This document shows positions 1-14,639 of a DNA stretch of 64,000 bases, piece after piece. The notes under the pieces are model-generated. The model was not told the origin of the DNA and searched no databases. It worked only from the letters and a program-made list of their open reading frames with translations. The stretch comes from Tubiluchus corallicola (taxonomy: Eukaryota; Priapulida; Priapulimorpha; Priapulimorphida; Tubiluchidae): contig JAQGDQ010000010.1 in NCBI GenBank assembly GCA_030141605.1, positions 1,365,501 to 1,429,500 of the forward strand, written 5' to 3'. Every line of letters starts with the position of its first letter. The first letter of the stretch is position 1. A program made the translations under genes and the position numbers.

Positions 1-275
1 GTACCCAAATACTTGTGAAAATTTTTTTAGAAAAACCGAAAACACTAGGAGGAGATGCAAATGAAAGGAAAAACTGACCGGCGCCCACTGTCTGCATCCC
101 TTGACCAGTGGTCAGTGGTCACCATACTGTAGTTCGTCCCCTGTCCAGGGCTACCAACCCTGTGAGTTTGGTGACCCTAGCTTGCAGGCTAACGAGTTAT
201 TAAGGGTTAAAGTTGTGAATAATAAATAATAATAAGAAACATAATACCAACTGAAAAACAGTAAGATTTTGCTAA
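1..275. mobile_element. Repeat fragment at left window edge
   Basis: Matches about 18788-19050 at roughly three bases in four. It is cut by the window boundary, so its left end is unknown. It is non-coding. Confidence 0.75.
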
Positions 276-2261
276 AAAATCCGTACAAGCTCCCCAAAGC
301 AGTATTTGACTTAGCTTATATGAAAAGACTTTTAGTCGATGAATTACACCAGATTTTGCTATCAATTGGGATGGCAAATTGTAATTTTGTTTTCTTGAAA
401 GGCAAATGTTTGTAGGTGAAAAAATTTTCGACGCAAGCTTGGAATGGTAGCTTAGTGGTTGTAACATACTGTTTATTTTCCCCCAGAAAGTCTGATGAGA
501 AATAATGTAATGATGGTGTTATCAATAATAATAATCAATATGACAACCAAGCTATTGTCATATTATCAACTAAACCTGAAAACAAGTATTAAAAATGGTT
601 CAGTTGCCCTTTAAACCCAAGATTTAGGAATTTAAGTTCTGCGGGTTGGTTTGTAGCATTCAATTTTGTGAGCGATATGAAGCCGTCTGATCAACTTGTG
701 AATGCGGAGAGGTGACCCAGAAAACTCGTCACGATACAGGTGTAGAAGGTAGAAAACAGTTGAGCTTTGGTATTGGACCTGAAAACATTACATAGGTCAG
801 ACTTTTCGTAATGGCAGTTTTGCTGAACTTTCGAACGAAAATGTTTGTCCATTTAACTACTTTTGATTGCTGCCGTCATAGTTGATGGGTGAGGATTTTG
901 GACAGTTAATGGACTCCCAAGCACCCGATGTTATGGTGATAGTACTTGCGGCTGGAGGACTACCGGTTGAGTGATAGACGAGAAGGACACGACAGTTCTC
1001 TTGTTTATTTGAGGCCAACAAGAGGTGTCTAGAGCTTCAGACTATTTCACGGGATCCCGATCTGTAAGTTGATTTATTCTTTGCCTTACTATGCAGCGTG
1101 TCATGGGTACAGATGGACTAATGGTTTTCACAGTTGATAAATGTTCAATATGAACGTGATCCTACACGAGTTGAAGTCATGCCAGACATTGAAATTATGC
1201 ATGAAGTTTAGCAACGAAATGTTTCCTGGATGCTGCTAATTTACACGTGATGTCACAGCCCTGAATGCTACTCTTAACCAGTTAACTTGCTAGCATTTCC
1301 CCAGGGGTGGCTGGTAGTTAGGATAAGCCCTTAGACGAACATTTGATACGGTTAGTTTAGTTTATTTATATCCCAATGGAAATATTACCAAGTCATTATA
1401 ATTATGAACACTATTTATTTTTGGTGATATTGCTTAATTTTGCTTTCAGTTTTGCCCAATAACGTTTTCTGATATTTTTGCCAATGTTTTGTTTCGATGT
1501 ATTGTGCTTTAATGACATATTTCGTCGCTTTGATTTTTGTGCCTAATATTTTGTCATTAAAAGTGATTACAGTATACTATAATTATTATTGTTGCGTCAT
1601 TGTCCTGTTGTATTTAATTCGATTAATCGATAAGTGCTAATACAGAATCCCACAAGAACCAACACCCTCTTGAAGTGGTAGCGCCCCCCGTAGACTACCC
1701 TTGCTGCGAAGCCACTATCTGGAGTTTGTGGGCAGATCCCTCTTTAAAGTAAAATTTTATGTAAACTTTTTGCTCGGCCAAGGAATCTCCAGTGACTACC
1801 TTACATCTAGTCAGGCCTGCCCCATCTGCACTAGTCGTAACAGTGGTACAAATGATCCCTCAAATTATTGGAAATTATACGTTTTATGTAATTATATCAT
1901 TTGCGTGCCAGCATTTTAATTAAGTGGGCCATCAGAGTCCCAAAGTTTTGATCCACAAAAATCGTTTTATCTGCACTTTGTATTCAATTGGATGGAATTA
2001 ATATCATGAAATCAACAACAGGATTAGAAGATAATAGTCAGAATTACTTGCAGTAGTGATTTAATTCCGGAGTAAACTAAAAAATTGTCCTTTAACATAG
2101 CTTACCAGTACTTGCAGTGACTTTTCAAAACTTGTCCATATAGTAAATTGTCATCAACCACCGGGACTAACTTGATATACAAACTTGACAGTCAGCTTTT
2201 GTTTTGACTGTAATAATTCAGACAGCCCGTCTAGCCAACCCGCCAGCCAGTCAGCCGACCA
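276..2261. other. No gene recognised
   Basis: Short frames only, none with family features. 600-1340 is less AT-rich than its surroundings but has no splice-bounded open frame that I could support. Confidence 0.5.
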
Positions 2262-2553
2262 ACCAGCCAGTCGGTCAGTCAGTCAGTCAGTCAGTCAGTC
2301 AGTCAGTCAGTCAGTCAGTCAGTCAGTCAGTCAGTCAGTCAGTCAGTCAGTCAGTCAGTCAGTCAGTCAGTCAGTCAGTCAGTCAGTCAGTCAGTCAGTC
2401 AGTCAGTCAGTCAGTCAGTCAGTCAGTCAGTCAGTCAGTCAGTCAGTCAGTCAGTCAGTCAGTCAGTCAGTCAGTCAGTCAGTCAGTCAGTCAGTCAGTC
2501 AGTCAGTCAGTCAGTCAGTCAGTCAGTCAGTCAGTCAGTCAGTCAGTCAGTCA

Positions 2554-2602
<49 letters not shown>

Positions 2603-2665
2603 TCAGTCAGTCAGCCCGCCCGCCCGACCGACCGCCCGCCCGCCCGTCAGTTAGTTAGTCTGTCA
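2262..2665. repeat. (AGTC)n tetranucleotide array with AGCC and CCCG variants
   Basis: About 285 bases of near-perfect AGTC, then an AGCC block, a return to AGTC, then CCCG/CCGA units. The two long Ser/Val/Gln-rich frames over it are artefacts. Confidence 0.97.
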
Positions 2666-5600
2666 ACCAACTGGTCTAACCGAAAATACCAAACAAGAAA
2701 AACGGGGAAACGGAATTTAAATTTTAATCAGAGATCAAATTAATTATTTGACAATCCTGAAATTATATTACGTGTAATTAGTTATAAGATAAGTTGTTAA
2801 TACCTTAGCAATATCATTTGCTCATACATAATTAGGATGATACCTAAATATGCAGGGCTTATTGGCTTATCATATAACTTTATAGGCCTTTTACAGACTC
2901 TTAATAGCTTCCTTTTATAAGTATAACTTCAGGTGCAGCAGGCTCCGTTAATTACCTAGCTTACCTGTCACACAATTGTCAAGGTTCTGGCATTCAAGAT
3001 ATTTTATAATAACTAACACGATATTATAAGCTTATTATATCACGTAAAGCTTGTAAAGCTCACACCACCTGTCCTTAATCAGTCTTAATTACATACTTGA
3101 TACAGGACATTTATAGTGATTCTGCTTCGTTCTGTTGAAGACCATTTTCCTAGGGTTCGTCGCGATGCATATTAAGCAATAATAATTTCAGTTGCTGCTT
3201 GCAATATGATTCTCCCGCGGCAAGTCCTTGCCAGCTTATTACTCTGCTTTCTTGAAATTGTTTATTGAAAATCACATCAAAGCTGACTGAAGGCAATAAA
3301 GTGTCTCTTCGCCAATGGCATCGTAATACGAAAAATTTAAAAAGTTATTAAATTTTGCCATAAGCTGCTGCTCCCCAGTAAAATTATTCGACCATATTTC
3401 GTCAGACGAACAATTTTATAAAATTAAAACTCTCAAGCAAAAATCTCAAGTTATTAGATTAGTAATGATGAAGTATGCTAATCAAAAATTATTGAAAGCA
3501 GACAGGCAATTATGATAAATTTAATGCGGCATGAACAGATCATCATATTTCAAATGAAATACGTTACAATCATGAGTTTAGTTTGCGTGCAGCCTAACTT
3601 ATGCATGTCAGCAGTCAATTAAATTTAATTAGAACTACATAAGAATTTTGTTTGGCGTTTAACGTGATGACAATGATGATGATAATGATGGTGATGGTGA
3701 TGGTGATGATAAAGACTGAAAAAAGGTGAAGGAAGTAAGATAAAGAGAGCATTAGTAAATTTACAGAGCGTTAAATAAGCTAAACTATTGTTAGAACAAT
3801 GCAAATTATGATGCCCTGCGCACACGCACGCACACGCACACGCACGCACGCACACACGCACACACACATTGTTAGGAGGGCGAAATGATATTTATTTTCG
3901 ACCCACCCCTCTACATTGCGGTGGTCTCGTCCATGCGAAGCCATTGCATAGTGGCGTTGAATACCAGGTATCAAACCGTCGCTATGGAATGGTCTCGTCG
4001 GTTCAGTGGGCTGACGGGCAGGTGCGTTTTCACCCTCAGCACCTGCTCCTTATTGACAAGCAAACTGGAGCACAATGGATTAGATATCTGGCGAGTTACT
4101 TGATTCTATAATTTCTGCAGACCTATTTCAGCCATCTGGTTGAGGAACACCCACCTTGGAGGCGCGACGCACTTACTCGGACATCAACTTTTATGGCAAG
4201 TTGAACACTAAAAGTTTCCATAGAGTCATTCCTTCGAGGATTTAACTTATAAATTACAAAATGTTTCAAAATCTTCAAACCAGACCTGCAGTAAATTTAT
4301 ATATTTCAAAACTAGCTTAAACTGCAACTGCTTGTAAATTTGTAAATGTTACTATATACATATGCCTACTCTAAAAACAATAATGAAAGTTACGTAAAAC
4401 ACATGGATTAAAAGTAGCTGATCAATAAAAACAACAGAACTTAGACGTTATAAACAGTGTTTATGAGGATGCCTTGAATTTACGTTGAAAGAATTGAGAA
4501 ATGGTACGTGGCTCAATTCTGTGGTGTAGATTGTGGTTCCGTAAAGGAGTCAACAGCAACGGCGCGTGCGGTGTCTTTGGAACATTTGGATCACAACTCG
4601 GCCACTAGTTTGTACGGACGACGTTTAATCGAATTAAAGTCTTTGACAAAATTGATCAAACGTGCACAGATGAAAGAAATTTACAACTTACAAGCTATGA
4701 TTTCTTATAAGCTTTTTATAAATATCAGGTTTGATTACGCACTAGCTCCTTCAAATCACGCGCGCTGTCTACTTCAGGTGAATGCCCAGGTAAGAGAGTA
4801 ATTAGCAAGTATTAATAGTTTAGCATTTGGTGTTGACAGAAAATCAAAGCAGTGCCTTCCCTTAGGCACTGATAATCAACATGTTTGGACAAACAAGTAT
4901 CGTATGTTGCAAGATATTAACAGAACAGTTTGGAGGCTTATCAATATCATTTTGCATATGCTAGTGTATTAGTAATGAAAACTCATTTGGATATAGTCGA
5001 AGACGAAGTAAGTGAATCAGTGGCACGGATATTTCTTTGTAAATGTTTTAATATTTCAGCCAGCTGACAAATGATGGGGCCTGTCACAATGTTGCTATGC
5101 TTTTCATCGATAAAATAATAAAATCATATCATCTATTTCTTGGGTGCAAATTTTGTAATTCAGACTATTACTCAAATATCAAGACTGTTCAAAATTACTG
5201 TCAGATAAGCTGCCAAGTTTCGTCATACTTACATAAAAATCTAATTAAATTCATTAGTAATTTCAAGCTTCTTTTTTCAAGTTTGAAGTATTTCGTTTAT
5301 TTTCTTTGAGTTTAATTTGACAAAAACTGCGACCATCTATTCTTAGCAAAAGTATGCTTTCATTTTTATATTACTGTGATCACTGACCAGTCTATTTTAA
5401 ATGTGTTGTCCAAGTTTTGTAGTTTTGGCGAACTGTCAAACACTGAGTAATGACCAGTAATCCAAGGCTTTTCGAGATTAGAGGCTTTTACTTTCGTAAA
5501 GGAAACGCTTCTTGTGCTTTTCTAACGTGAATTATAAAAAATGTAAATGGCATAAGCGGCTTACGAGTTATCTGTAATAAGTAGTGTGCAAAGTGTAGAG

Positions 5601-7919
5601 CCAGCCTATATTAAGATTTTCAAACTCTCTTCACTTAATCTTCGCCTTAGTAAGTTCATGTTGCAACAAACACGTTCTTGGCTTTCCAGACCGTCCGTTT
5701 TAAGGTAAGATTTTATATTTGCAATACAAAAAATTCCAATATAATTTGAGATTTCGGTACAAAAAAAATCGATAAAAATATAACGCGGGTCACCAGTGGC
5801 TGTCATTAAAGTACAAAGGTCGGAATATCTCATCATTTCAAGGAAATCTTGAATAGGCAAATGCGAACGAAAAGCTCAAAATGTTCACACTAATTCACTA
5901 TTATACAGCATTTAATAATGCCATCTATAGCAGCACATTTCAGATACTGAACTACATAAAGTTAACTAAATACACCACCTCGATGATCTTTTTTTCAAAT
6001 CTAACTAACGCGACTATAGCCACATATTTCACAAAGCATAATTACGATTTTCGGGATAACCACCTACCAGCAACACTGGTTCTTTGTTTAGAGCGAATAG
6101 TTTACAATTAACGTAAAAAAAATCATTCAAATTAATAGGTTGACACGTGGCTTTCGTCCAAGTACGTAGATTTTAAATTAATGTCAGAATAAACTTGACA
6201 TGATTTGGATGTAACATTTCCTTTCCCTGAAATGGTCAAAAGTAATAGCAATTTTTTAAGCTATATACATTTTAACATTTTAAACAGTGCTTAAAAATTC
6301 TTTTCAGTCCTTAATCCAAGGAAACAATTAAATGGAAAGATAGAATCCAAACAACTCGGAACGACTCATTCTCCATTATTTACATCTTTCTAAGTACTTT
6401 TCGCGTTTTTCATCGGCATTTTGTCAGATGTAAACATCATTTGCTAACGATGAAGTGACACTACATTGCTAATTTCAAGATATGTTTACAAACGTTAGAG
6501 TTTTCAAATTTATGGTGAAGCATCTCATTCTTGGGAGACTCTTTACTCTTGGATTCGTGAGATCTCCTCGTAGTACTTTCAATATACTTACACACGCAGT
6601 ACTTTCAGTACGATATTATACTAACTAAATTTTGGGATCGCTGTTCAAAAAACAAACAGAAATCTGAAACGTCAAAATAATTTAACATGAAGATCATAAC
6701 AATTTTTTTGCATCTTACTTGAATTTGTCACGTTGTTAATTTATTATTTGCTTATCAAACTGGTAATAGCTATAGCATTTTGGTCGTAGCTATGCATCTG
6801 TTTCCATACATTCATCCATGTTATAACTTTTCTTATGACATGCTACTGTGAGTTTGACAAAACTACAATAAAATAACTTACAATATATTTGCGATACCCG
6901 GCATCTCTCTGGATGGAACACGGCGAGATAAACCAAGTTTTATGACTAGCTTCATTTCTTCTGCTACTGAACAGTAATTATTGATCGATAGCAAGGGATA
7001 TTTTGTCTGGTTAGATATGTAATTAACGAAATGTTCTAAAAACGAGCTTGACACCGAAACGAGTTCAGAAACAAACAGACAAGTCAAACCCGTCCTAAAA
7101 CTAGACGAAAAATCGTCGAGTGTATAAAACAATCTTATAGCACACTCTAAAAATAGTTAACAAGTCCAGAATTTAAACGCTAAATATAATAATCAAAGTA
7201 AAAAACTTCGTTTATTTTAAAATTTTTAACAGTATTTATCAGATTTTAAGATTTTTCAAGTATTTTACAGATCTAGTGTTGCTTAACTGAAACCAAATAT
7301 GTAGTACAGAATAAAAACTACGGAATAAAGTTTAAGCGTATCATTATGAAGTGTTTATTCTAATTTTGATTAGCCAGTATAGTTTGAATAAACGTTCTTA
7401 GCCAAGTCACCCTACCTCTAGCTAAGCCACTCTATCTGTAGAAACTATTATAGGATTTTTATGTGATAAGTAACCAAGAATTTCATTTTGTTTCTGTGTA
7501 AATCAATAAGCTGGGGCCCAACTTGCAGTTTGATCAATCATTACAGTATAAACGTGATACCGCACATTCTTGTAGCTCCTTGCTATTTGCTTGCCCTGAT
7601 TGCCTCAATTATGGACTTGTGTTGTTCTTCATAATGGTAAGAGAATTTAACACGTACGAGCAGCGGCGTTTCAACACGAATCAGTTAACATGGTTTCATT
7701 TGTTGTGAGAAATGCCTTGTCACGGAGGACATATTTTTCATTGAAATTAGTAATAATTTTTTCTATATTTTTTCTACATATATTTTTATTAACCCGGAGC
7801 TATGAAAGATTAACTAATTTATATTTTGCAATGGGTTCAAAATGCATCAAAATTTACCGTCTGGGTAATTCAGAGCTACAAAATTATGCCATGCGATGCA
7901 ACAACAGCGACAACAGCAA
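2666..7919. other. No gene recognised; intergenic with two simple repeats
   Basis: A higher-GC patch at 3880-4160 carries 80-codon frames without recognisable motifs. A 97-codon frame at 4508-4801 starts at GTG, not ATG, and has no family match. Confidence 0.45.
3662..3868. repeat. GATGAT and (CACACG)n simple repeats
   Basis: A GATGGT/GATGAT stretch at 3662-3712 and a CACACG/CACGCA stretch at 3818-3868, about 100 bases apart. Confidence 0.9.
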
Positions 7920-8072
7920 TGGTTGGTTGGTGGGTTGGTTGATAAGTTGATTTATTAGTTGGTTTGTTGGTTAGTTAGTTAGTTAGTTAGTTAGTCAGTC
8001 AGTCAGTCAGTCAGTCAGTCAGTCAGTCAGTCAGTTAGTAAGTTAGTAAGTAAGAAAGTAAATGAGTTGGTT
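7920..8072. repeat. GTTG/GTTA/GTCA/GTAA tetranucleotide array
   Basis: Successive blocks of GGTT, GTTA, GTCA and GTAA units, each differing by one base from its neighbour. Confidence 0.95.
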
Positions 8073-11000
8073 AGATTTATTGACCGACAAAAAAATGCAA
8101 TAAATATACAATCATGGACACAAAAAATGAGAAACGAAATACACAGATATTTTCTGCAAAATTTCACCTAATATTTTATGAAAACTGTATGTTATATTCA
8201 ATTTTATAAATTTTAACAGCATTTTTAATTATGAATATTGAAACTGAGATGCAATTACCATAAATATTTTTGGCTTTTGTTACAAATTCATACCACCAAA
8301 TTCAACTTTGTTTCAAAATGATCATAAGTTTAGGAAATCTGTGTTATAAAAATTCATCCTCAAATTTTGAGCATACGTGTATTCACATGACATAGCTTGA
8401 TTCGACTGTGCCTGACCTCACACGAACACAGCATTTTCTCTCGGCATATGAGCCCTGTAGCTAGTTTCTAACGCAAGCAAATGGGCAGAGAAGAAGAACA
8501 TTGAAAGCTTCACCCTATGGAATTCGGCGAATTATTACATACGTCCGATACCGATAATCTTGATTTAACTCCTGACAAGTTATAAACTTCGACTTTTCTG
8601 ATGGTCGAACGATGTTTTAGAAAGTTTAGATAATTTTCCAGAATATCGCCTTCTGATGCCGATAACGTTCTCAGCACATGGTGTACCTGAAGCCGTACAC
8701 ACATTATATGCTAACATGAAGGGTGATCAACCGCGCTTGTTCGATCTGAAAGAATGTGGCTAAAATACCGGCACTTCGCCCAATAAATAAATTCTAATAA
8801 GTTCACTGACAGTGGGAAGGCCAATTTCTATCAAACAGAGATTATTTGCTGTCGTAGCTCTGACACATCAAAGCTTTTACTACATAAGCAATATGAATAA
8901 GTCTAGAGTTATTTGTGAGCCATGACTCACAGCTGTAAAGAATTGCTGACAAAAAACAGTACTCTAACATTCTGAATAACATTACAGTGACAGTCACCAT
9001 TTTTGTAAATGAATTTTAAACAAATTTTAAAATGTGGCAGATTTTTTCTGCGCAGTGTTTAAACACAAAAGGGACTATCTTCCCACAACATGAAAGCTAG
9101 GCTCCTAAATAAGTAAAATTACAATAACAAGAACAATATTTAGGATTCTATGCTTAATATTACGATTTGCACTATTTCCGTTCCCAGAAAACCCTATAAA
9201 TTTGACGTCTAGGCATATAGATTCATCCGCACAAAAAACTAAGTTTATATTTGTATTTAGCATTCTAAAATACCCCATTAATGCAGTAAATTACAGATTT
9301 GTACACTAAATAATTGGGGAGCGTCCTACTTTCGGGACAGAAGGAATACCGTAAAATGGGTTACTAGAGCAATTGGGTCCGTCCTTACAAAGAAACTAAT
9401 ATCATATTAGCATTCAGCACTATAAAATACCCCCTTTTCCGATTTTCATGTGTCTTTATAGTTAAAAAATGGGGCATTTCTCTGCTCAAGGGCCCAACGG
9501 AAAATGGCACCCCAAAATTCCCTTAATGGGCTCGAAAAAATGGCACCCAATTTTACTGAACTGAGGGGCCACAATTCTTCACTTTCAACAAAAAAATTAA
9601 TTTTAGCACAAAACCCCCACCGGATCCAAAAATCTGACACAAAGAACCCTATATTAAAAGCAGTTACAGCGTTTATCAATTAAATTATCATTAACTAAAT
9701 TCGCATTGTCATTGGTATTCCTATTTAATACCATGAATTTTGTCTTTTCCTCATTAATTTGCATTCCTGAGCAGCTGCAAAAACCTGGTAATATTTTCAA
9801 CTTCTTTCGCATGGGTTAAGCTGTGTAGCTGACCAATTTCAATAATAAGGGTAAAAAAGACACCCTTATTACACTTTGCTTTCAAATCATGAAAAAGTTC
9901 ATGCGACACCGGGTTTACAGGCAACATACTCAAATTCTCAGAGTCAGAAAAACTGGCGCGTGAAAAGAAGGTACGACCACCATGTAAACGATGTATAACA
10001 CGTGGTTCAGATAATTTTACATAGTATCAGTTAATTTTTTATACTAGAATCCTGGAGTCGGGCTAAGGCTTTGTTGTTTCATATAGGGCCAGGCGATATT
10101 CGAGCCTAGGAATCTTAATGAGCTAATATTCAATGAAAGATAGGATACAAAAACTAGTTATTAAGCAGTATATAACAAAATTTAATTGATTACTGAGTTA
10201 GCAGATTCTAACCAGTAGAAGAGACATAGTAACTATAACACTCACAGTACAGCAAATAAGCAAATATATTCCCTAGTCTAATAAATAAAGAGCAAACGGT
10301 GATGCACTCTCGATGACGGCAATCCAACGATGACTAAATACGAACGGAATTGTGCTAGCCAGCAATCGCTAAAGAAAAGTACAAAAATCGTGGCTTTCCA
10401 AGCGCACCACCGAGATTACGTAAAACGGCAGTTGCTAACCTGTTGCTTGTACCTTCCACGGATTCACCAACAACGCTTTAGTCTACCATCATCTTCACCA
10501 TGACTTCTGGTTCGGACGAATCTCCGACGATAACAGCAACCACCAAGGCAACGCATTCGTCCCACATCTGTCAGCACTGCGAACAATGGTTGTTGACAGA
10601 CGAAATATTGACGTTTACAGTAACTGCGCAGTAACATTGACAATGTTAATTGACATTTCTGACTTTTCACAGATATGTGAAATATCAGACGATGGTCATT
10701 TCACGTGACCTAAGCAATTCAATAACGGTCGACTGATTGCCAGGTTGCACGTCTCCAGGTATAGCTGAAAAGTATGTCATCGCGTACACTTCATACCTAT
10801 ACATGTTTCACACGTTTGAAAGAAGCCGCGAGTACGTAGGCATTCCAAAACACAAATTTTGGTTTTGTTAGTAGGACTTCTGCTGCATTAGGCTAATAAT
10901 ACAATGTGACTACTTGCAATTACTGCAGCTATCACCGGAAAGAGCTTGATTGCAAAAATATAAAGGTGACGAACAAATAAACAAAAATACTTTAAAAAAC

Positions 11001-11224
11001 AGTTGTTATTTAATGAAAATACCAACTCTATAGAACTTCGATCTTTCTGGTCACCGTCTTGCTTTCGGGCAGGCGTAAACCAAGGTGGCGTAGAATCGAC
11101 GGTACAAGACACGATCATAAAGTTTAGTAAGTTAATCCATGATTGATATGCCTCGGTAATTGTCACAATTCCAGCAATGACCTTTCTCACGTTACCAGTT
11201 TGCGAATTCACTATATCTACAACA
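8073..11224. other. No confident gene; one possible minus-strand exon
   Basis: On the minus strand about 11215-11029 is open for 62 codons between attgttgtag and TTG|gtattt. The frame is protein-like in composition (EAYQSWINLLNFMIVS) but belongs to no family I recognise. The rest holds nothing supportable. Confidence 0.25.
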
Positions 11225-11412
11225 ATTATCAGTCACAAGAAACAACAGCCGCAACAGAGTTACTGCTATCGCTACCTCCATCAACAACAGAAAAGGCAGC
11301 ACTACCACTACCACCGCCAATAGCAGCAGCATCAGCAGTAGCAACAGCAGCAACAACAACTACAACCACAACGACAACCACAATGACAACCACAATTGCA
11401 ACAGCGCCAGTA
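11225..11412. repeat. Imperfect CAA/CCA/GCA trinucleotide tract
   Basis: Adenine/cytosine-rich triplets (ACA, CAG, CCA) leading directly into the AACT array; the Thr/Ala-rich frame is compositional. Confidence 0.85.
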
Positions 11413-11770
<358 letters not shown>

Positions 11771-13051
11771 CAAGCAACAGCGGCTACGAGAACCGCAGAT
11801 GTAACGTGAACTCTTAAATGCAATTTGCAGCTCACATAGTTGTTTGACGTTGTTTATTTTGGCTTATAAATAATCCTATTAACTGGGATATTAGAAAATT
11901 TCACGGAGAATATCACGGAATAAGAAGCGCGTACGCATTAAGTAGCTAGCACGCTAAGTTTAAGCGTATAGGCATCTATCATAGTAGTGAACAGGGTCCA
12001 AAAACATTTCCTGCAAATTCTTTTAATAAAACAAAAATCACAGTCAAAAAGCGTGAAATTTTAACAGAATAACAATAAGTACATAAACGTTTTATACACA
12101 AGAAAAAAATTAGCTGTAAATGTTATGTTTCATTTTCGCTGAACTTTTAAAACGTGGTGTCTAAAATGGAATTTTCATAAAACAGAAAACAAAATTTTCC
12201 AATACTTACTGTTGTAAGCAGAAAAGAAACTCAGCCTTGCATATTTTTATCTACAACTTAACTAAGAAAAAATGTTCCATGTACTTCCTTTCTTTTTTGT
12301 CCACTCTGCGAAGCCTAGGTCAGAATTGGTCAACAAATCACATTGTACAGGCATTTGACATATTCTTGAAATAAACTTTTTAAATTCAGAAACATTTTGA
12401 TATTTCGTATATCAGCGATACACTCAATTAGATAAGTTCTCCTATATGCCAATACCTAGAGGATTTACTAAGTTATGCTAGTGAAGAAACGTAAAAACCC
12501 GGGTTTTTTTATTTCAAACAGTAAATCTTGGAAACATTTTCTTTTGTTTGTTATCAAAACACAATTTTTAAATGTCAACTTTTTTAAAAAGTTTTCTAAA
12601 AATAAAACGTAAAACTTGCAACTAAATTTACAAATAAAACATACAACTAAACACATATATTCATCTGTGCCATAAACACATTGTGCCTTTTTGGCTTGTA
12701 ATTTTTGGTTATTTTCTTGCAGGCCTCGTATTTTTTACGTGGCTTAGTATATTGTAAGCTAGGATCCAGGACGCAACAACGAGCCCATATTTGTGGTGGA
12801 ACCAGTTTACAAGCAAAGGATAATCCTCTAGGATGAGGCACTGAACCGTCGTTGATATGGCTAGCCATCTTCTGATATGTAAGCTGCTAAGACCAAAGCG
12901 TGGCATGATATTCTGTAGCAAAATATATGAAATACAACTAGCACAACTTTTGGTTCATCATAGATCTAATCTTCGGTTTTTGTCAGCTATGATTTTCAAA
13001 CTGACAGGCTCTACGAAGCCACACACGATTTAATATTACGTAAGTATGAAG

Positions 13052-13125
13052 CGGAACGAATAGCCGAGTGGTCATTCTAGCATGTTGTACAAGAATGGCT
13101 CACGATCCTCTGGGTTCGATACTTG
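13052..13125 (+). pseudogene. tRNA-like sequence (A and B boxes), probably a SINE head
   Basis: TAGCCGAGTGGTC (13061-13073) fits a pol III A box and GGGTTCGATAC (13112-13122) fits a B box, at type-II tRNA spacing. No clean acceptor or anticodon stem is seen, so it is a tRNA-derived SINE or a dead tRNA rather than a working gene. Confidence 0.4.
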
Positions 13126-13440
13126 CTGTAGGGGGTTTAAGTGATCATACTTTCCTAGATCTTTACCTCGTAGCAGCGCAAAGGGAGGATACGTATGAAT
13201 CTAAACGCAACTAAGACACCTCCTTGGGCTCAGTTGCTCATTTTAGAGACTATTCTGGATAATGAGCCAGGTACCGGTATCGCCACACAACATCACCGTT
13301 ACCACTGATTACCGAATTCCAGCTTCCAAAGGGTCGAATTTGGTTTGGACTGCCTTGAAGAAATAGTGCAAAACATTGATAACAAACATACCGACATATG
13401 CAAGTCAGATGTATTGAAGACAGAAGGCTACTTTCATTTT

Positions 13441-13566
13441 ATGTGGTACACTGGCTAATGTTGGACAATGAGATTTAGGTTTTTGGTAAAGTCTGATGCT
13501 CATCGTAGGCCTATTACTGAAATGAATTACTGAGTTCGTTGTCTAACATTAGTCAGTGTACTACAT
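13441..13566. mobile_element. 126-bp element with 31-bp terminal inverted repeats
   Basis: The left ATGTGGTACACTGGCTAATG and the inverted right ATGTAGTACACTGACTAATG continue to 31 bp with four mismatches in total. Too short to code; a MITE or hairpin remnant. Confidence 0.65.
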
Positions 13567-14639
13567 TAGCCCATCTTACCGTATATAATAGGGGTAATTA
13601 ATGTTATCTTGAATCCAATCATGTATTTTGTGCTCACTGTTACTAAGTGATAAGTAATGAGATTTTCTGGCGTCTCGAAAAGAAAATCAGTGTTATTCAA
13701 GCTTAATGAAAAATATTCTGCCGAAGCCAAATGTCTTGATGTTTGTGTAAAACAGCATTTACTTATTACCTGCCATTAGTAAATGAAGCCCCATTAGGCA
13801 TATGTATTATATCTAATCACAGCACACGTTTTGTTTGATATCTTCTGGATTAAATTTAAATTTGTTGAGAAAATAAGGTACAAATAATGATAAACATATA
13901 CATGTATTAGTTACCAAAGCCTTAATTCGCAAGCTGTTATGAGTGGAAAAGCTTTTAGTGACTAATGATAATTTGTCTGGGAAAGCAGTTATTTGTCGTG
14001 AAAGCTTAATTAAATTAGTATAAGCTATATATATCACCAGCTAGAATAATGCAGTTTGCTTGAGATGCTTCGACAGGAACTGTTTTCATCAGATGTTTGC
14101 TGAAATAAATCAAATTTGCAGCCAGGCGAAAGGTAATAACACTTTAAACTTTGTCATTATCAAGTTAAGTTAAAGAAACTCAACAGCTGGTTTTATTTTT
14201 TAAAGAAACCTAAACTGAGCTAGATCAAATGAAGTAGATTGATATTTCTATAGTAGGCCCGGAAAACATCCAAATGCGAAGGGAGCTCATTCTGACCCAG
14301 AAACAAGCACAGTTTTCGATTCTTAAACAATTATTTTGGAATGGACCTGGTTTAGTTTTCATTGCCATTCCTAAAGTGAAGGGAATGTAACAACGTGCCC
14401 ACTAAAATCAAACATTTCAAAATCAAAATATCAATTATCACAGTATATCAACATGCTGGCAAGTTAATATAACATGGTTTGCAGAAAGTTTTTGACAACC
14501 TTTCGTTTTTGTTTTAGTAATTCTTGTTGCATTTTTTTATTGATGGTGAAATGTTAAAATAACAACGCTATTCAAAACAAATGCGTCCACTGCATCCTAA
14601 AAACAACTAAAGTGCAAAACTAAGGCCTAATTATATACA

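Larger units (their letters stand above)
11771..14639. other. No gene recognised; a tRNA-like sequence and a short TIR element
   Basis: Apart from 13052-13125 and 13441-13566 I see only short frames. 12647-12921 has two overlapping minus frames without recognised motifs. Confidence 0.45.

Noticed and set aside
2185-2743. Two long frames of Ser-Val-Gln repeats
   Set aside because: They are translations of the AGTC tetranucleotide array; the period of four keeps every frame open.
3869-4111. Possible coding exon in a GC-richer patch
   Set aside because: Two plus frames and one minus frame are open together, the start is not an ATG, and no motif or convincing splice pair is present.
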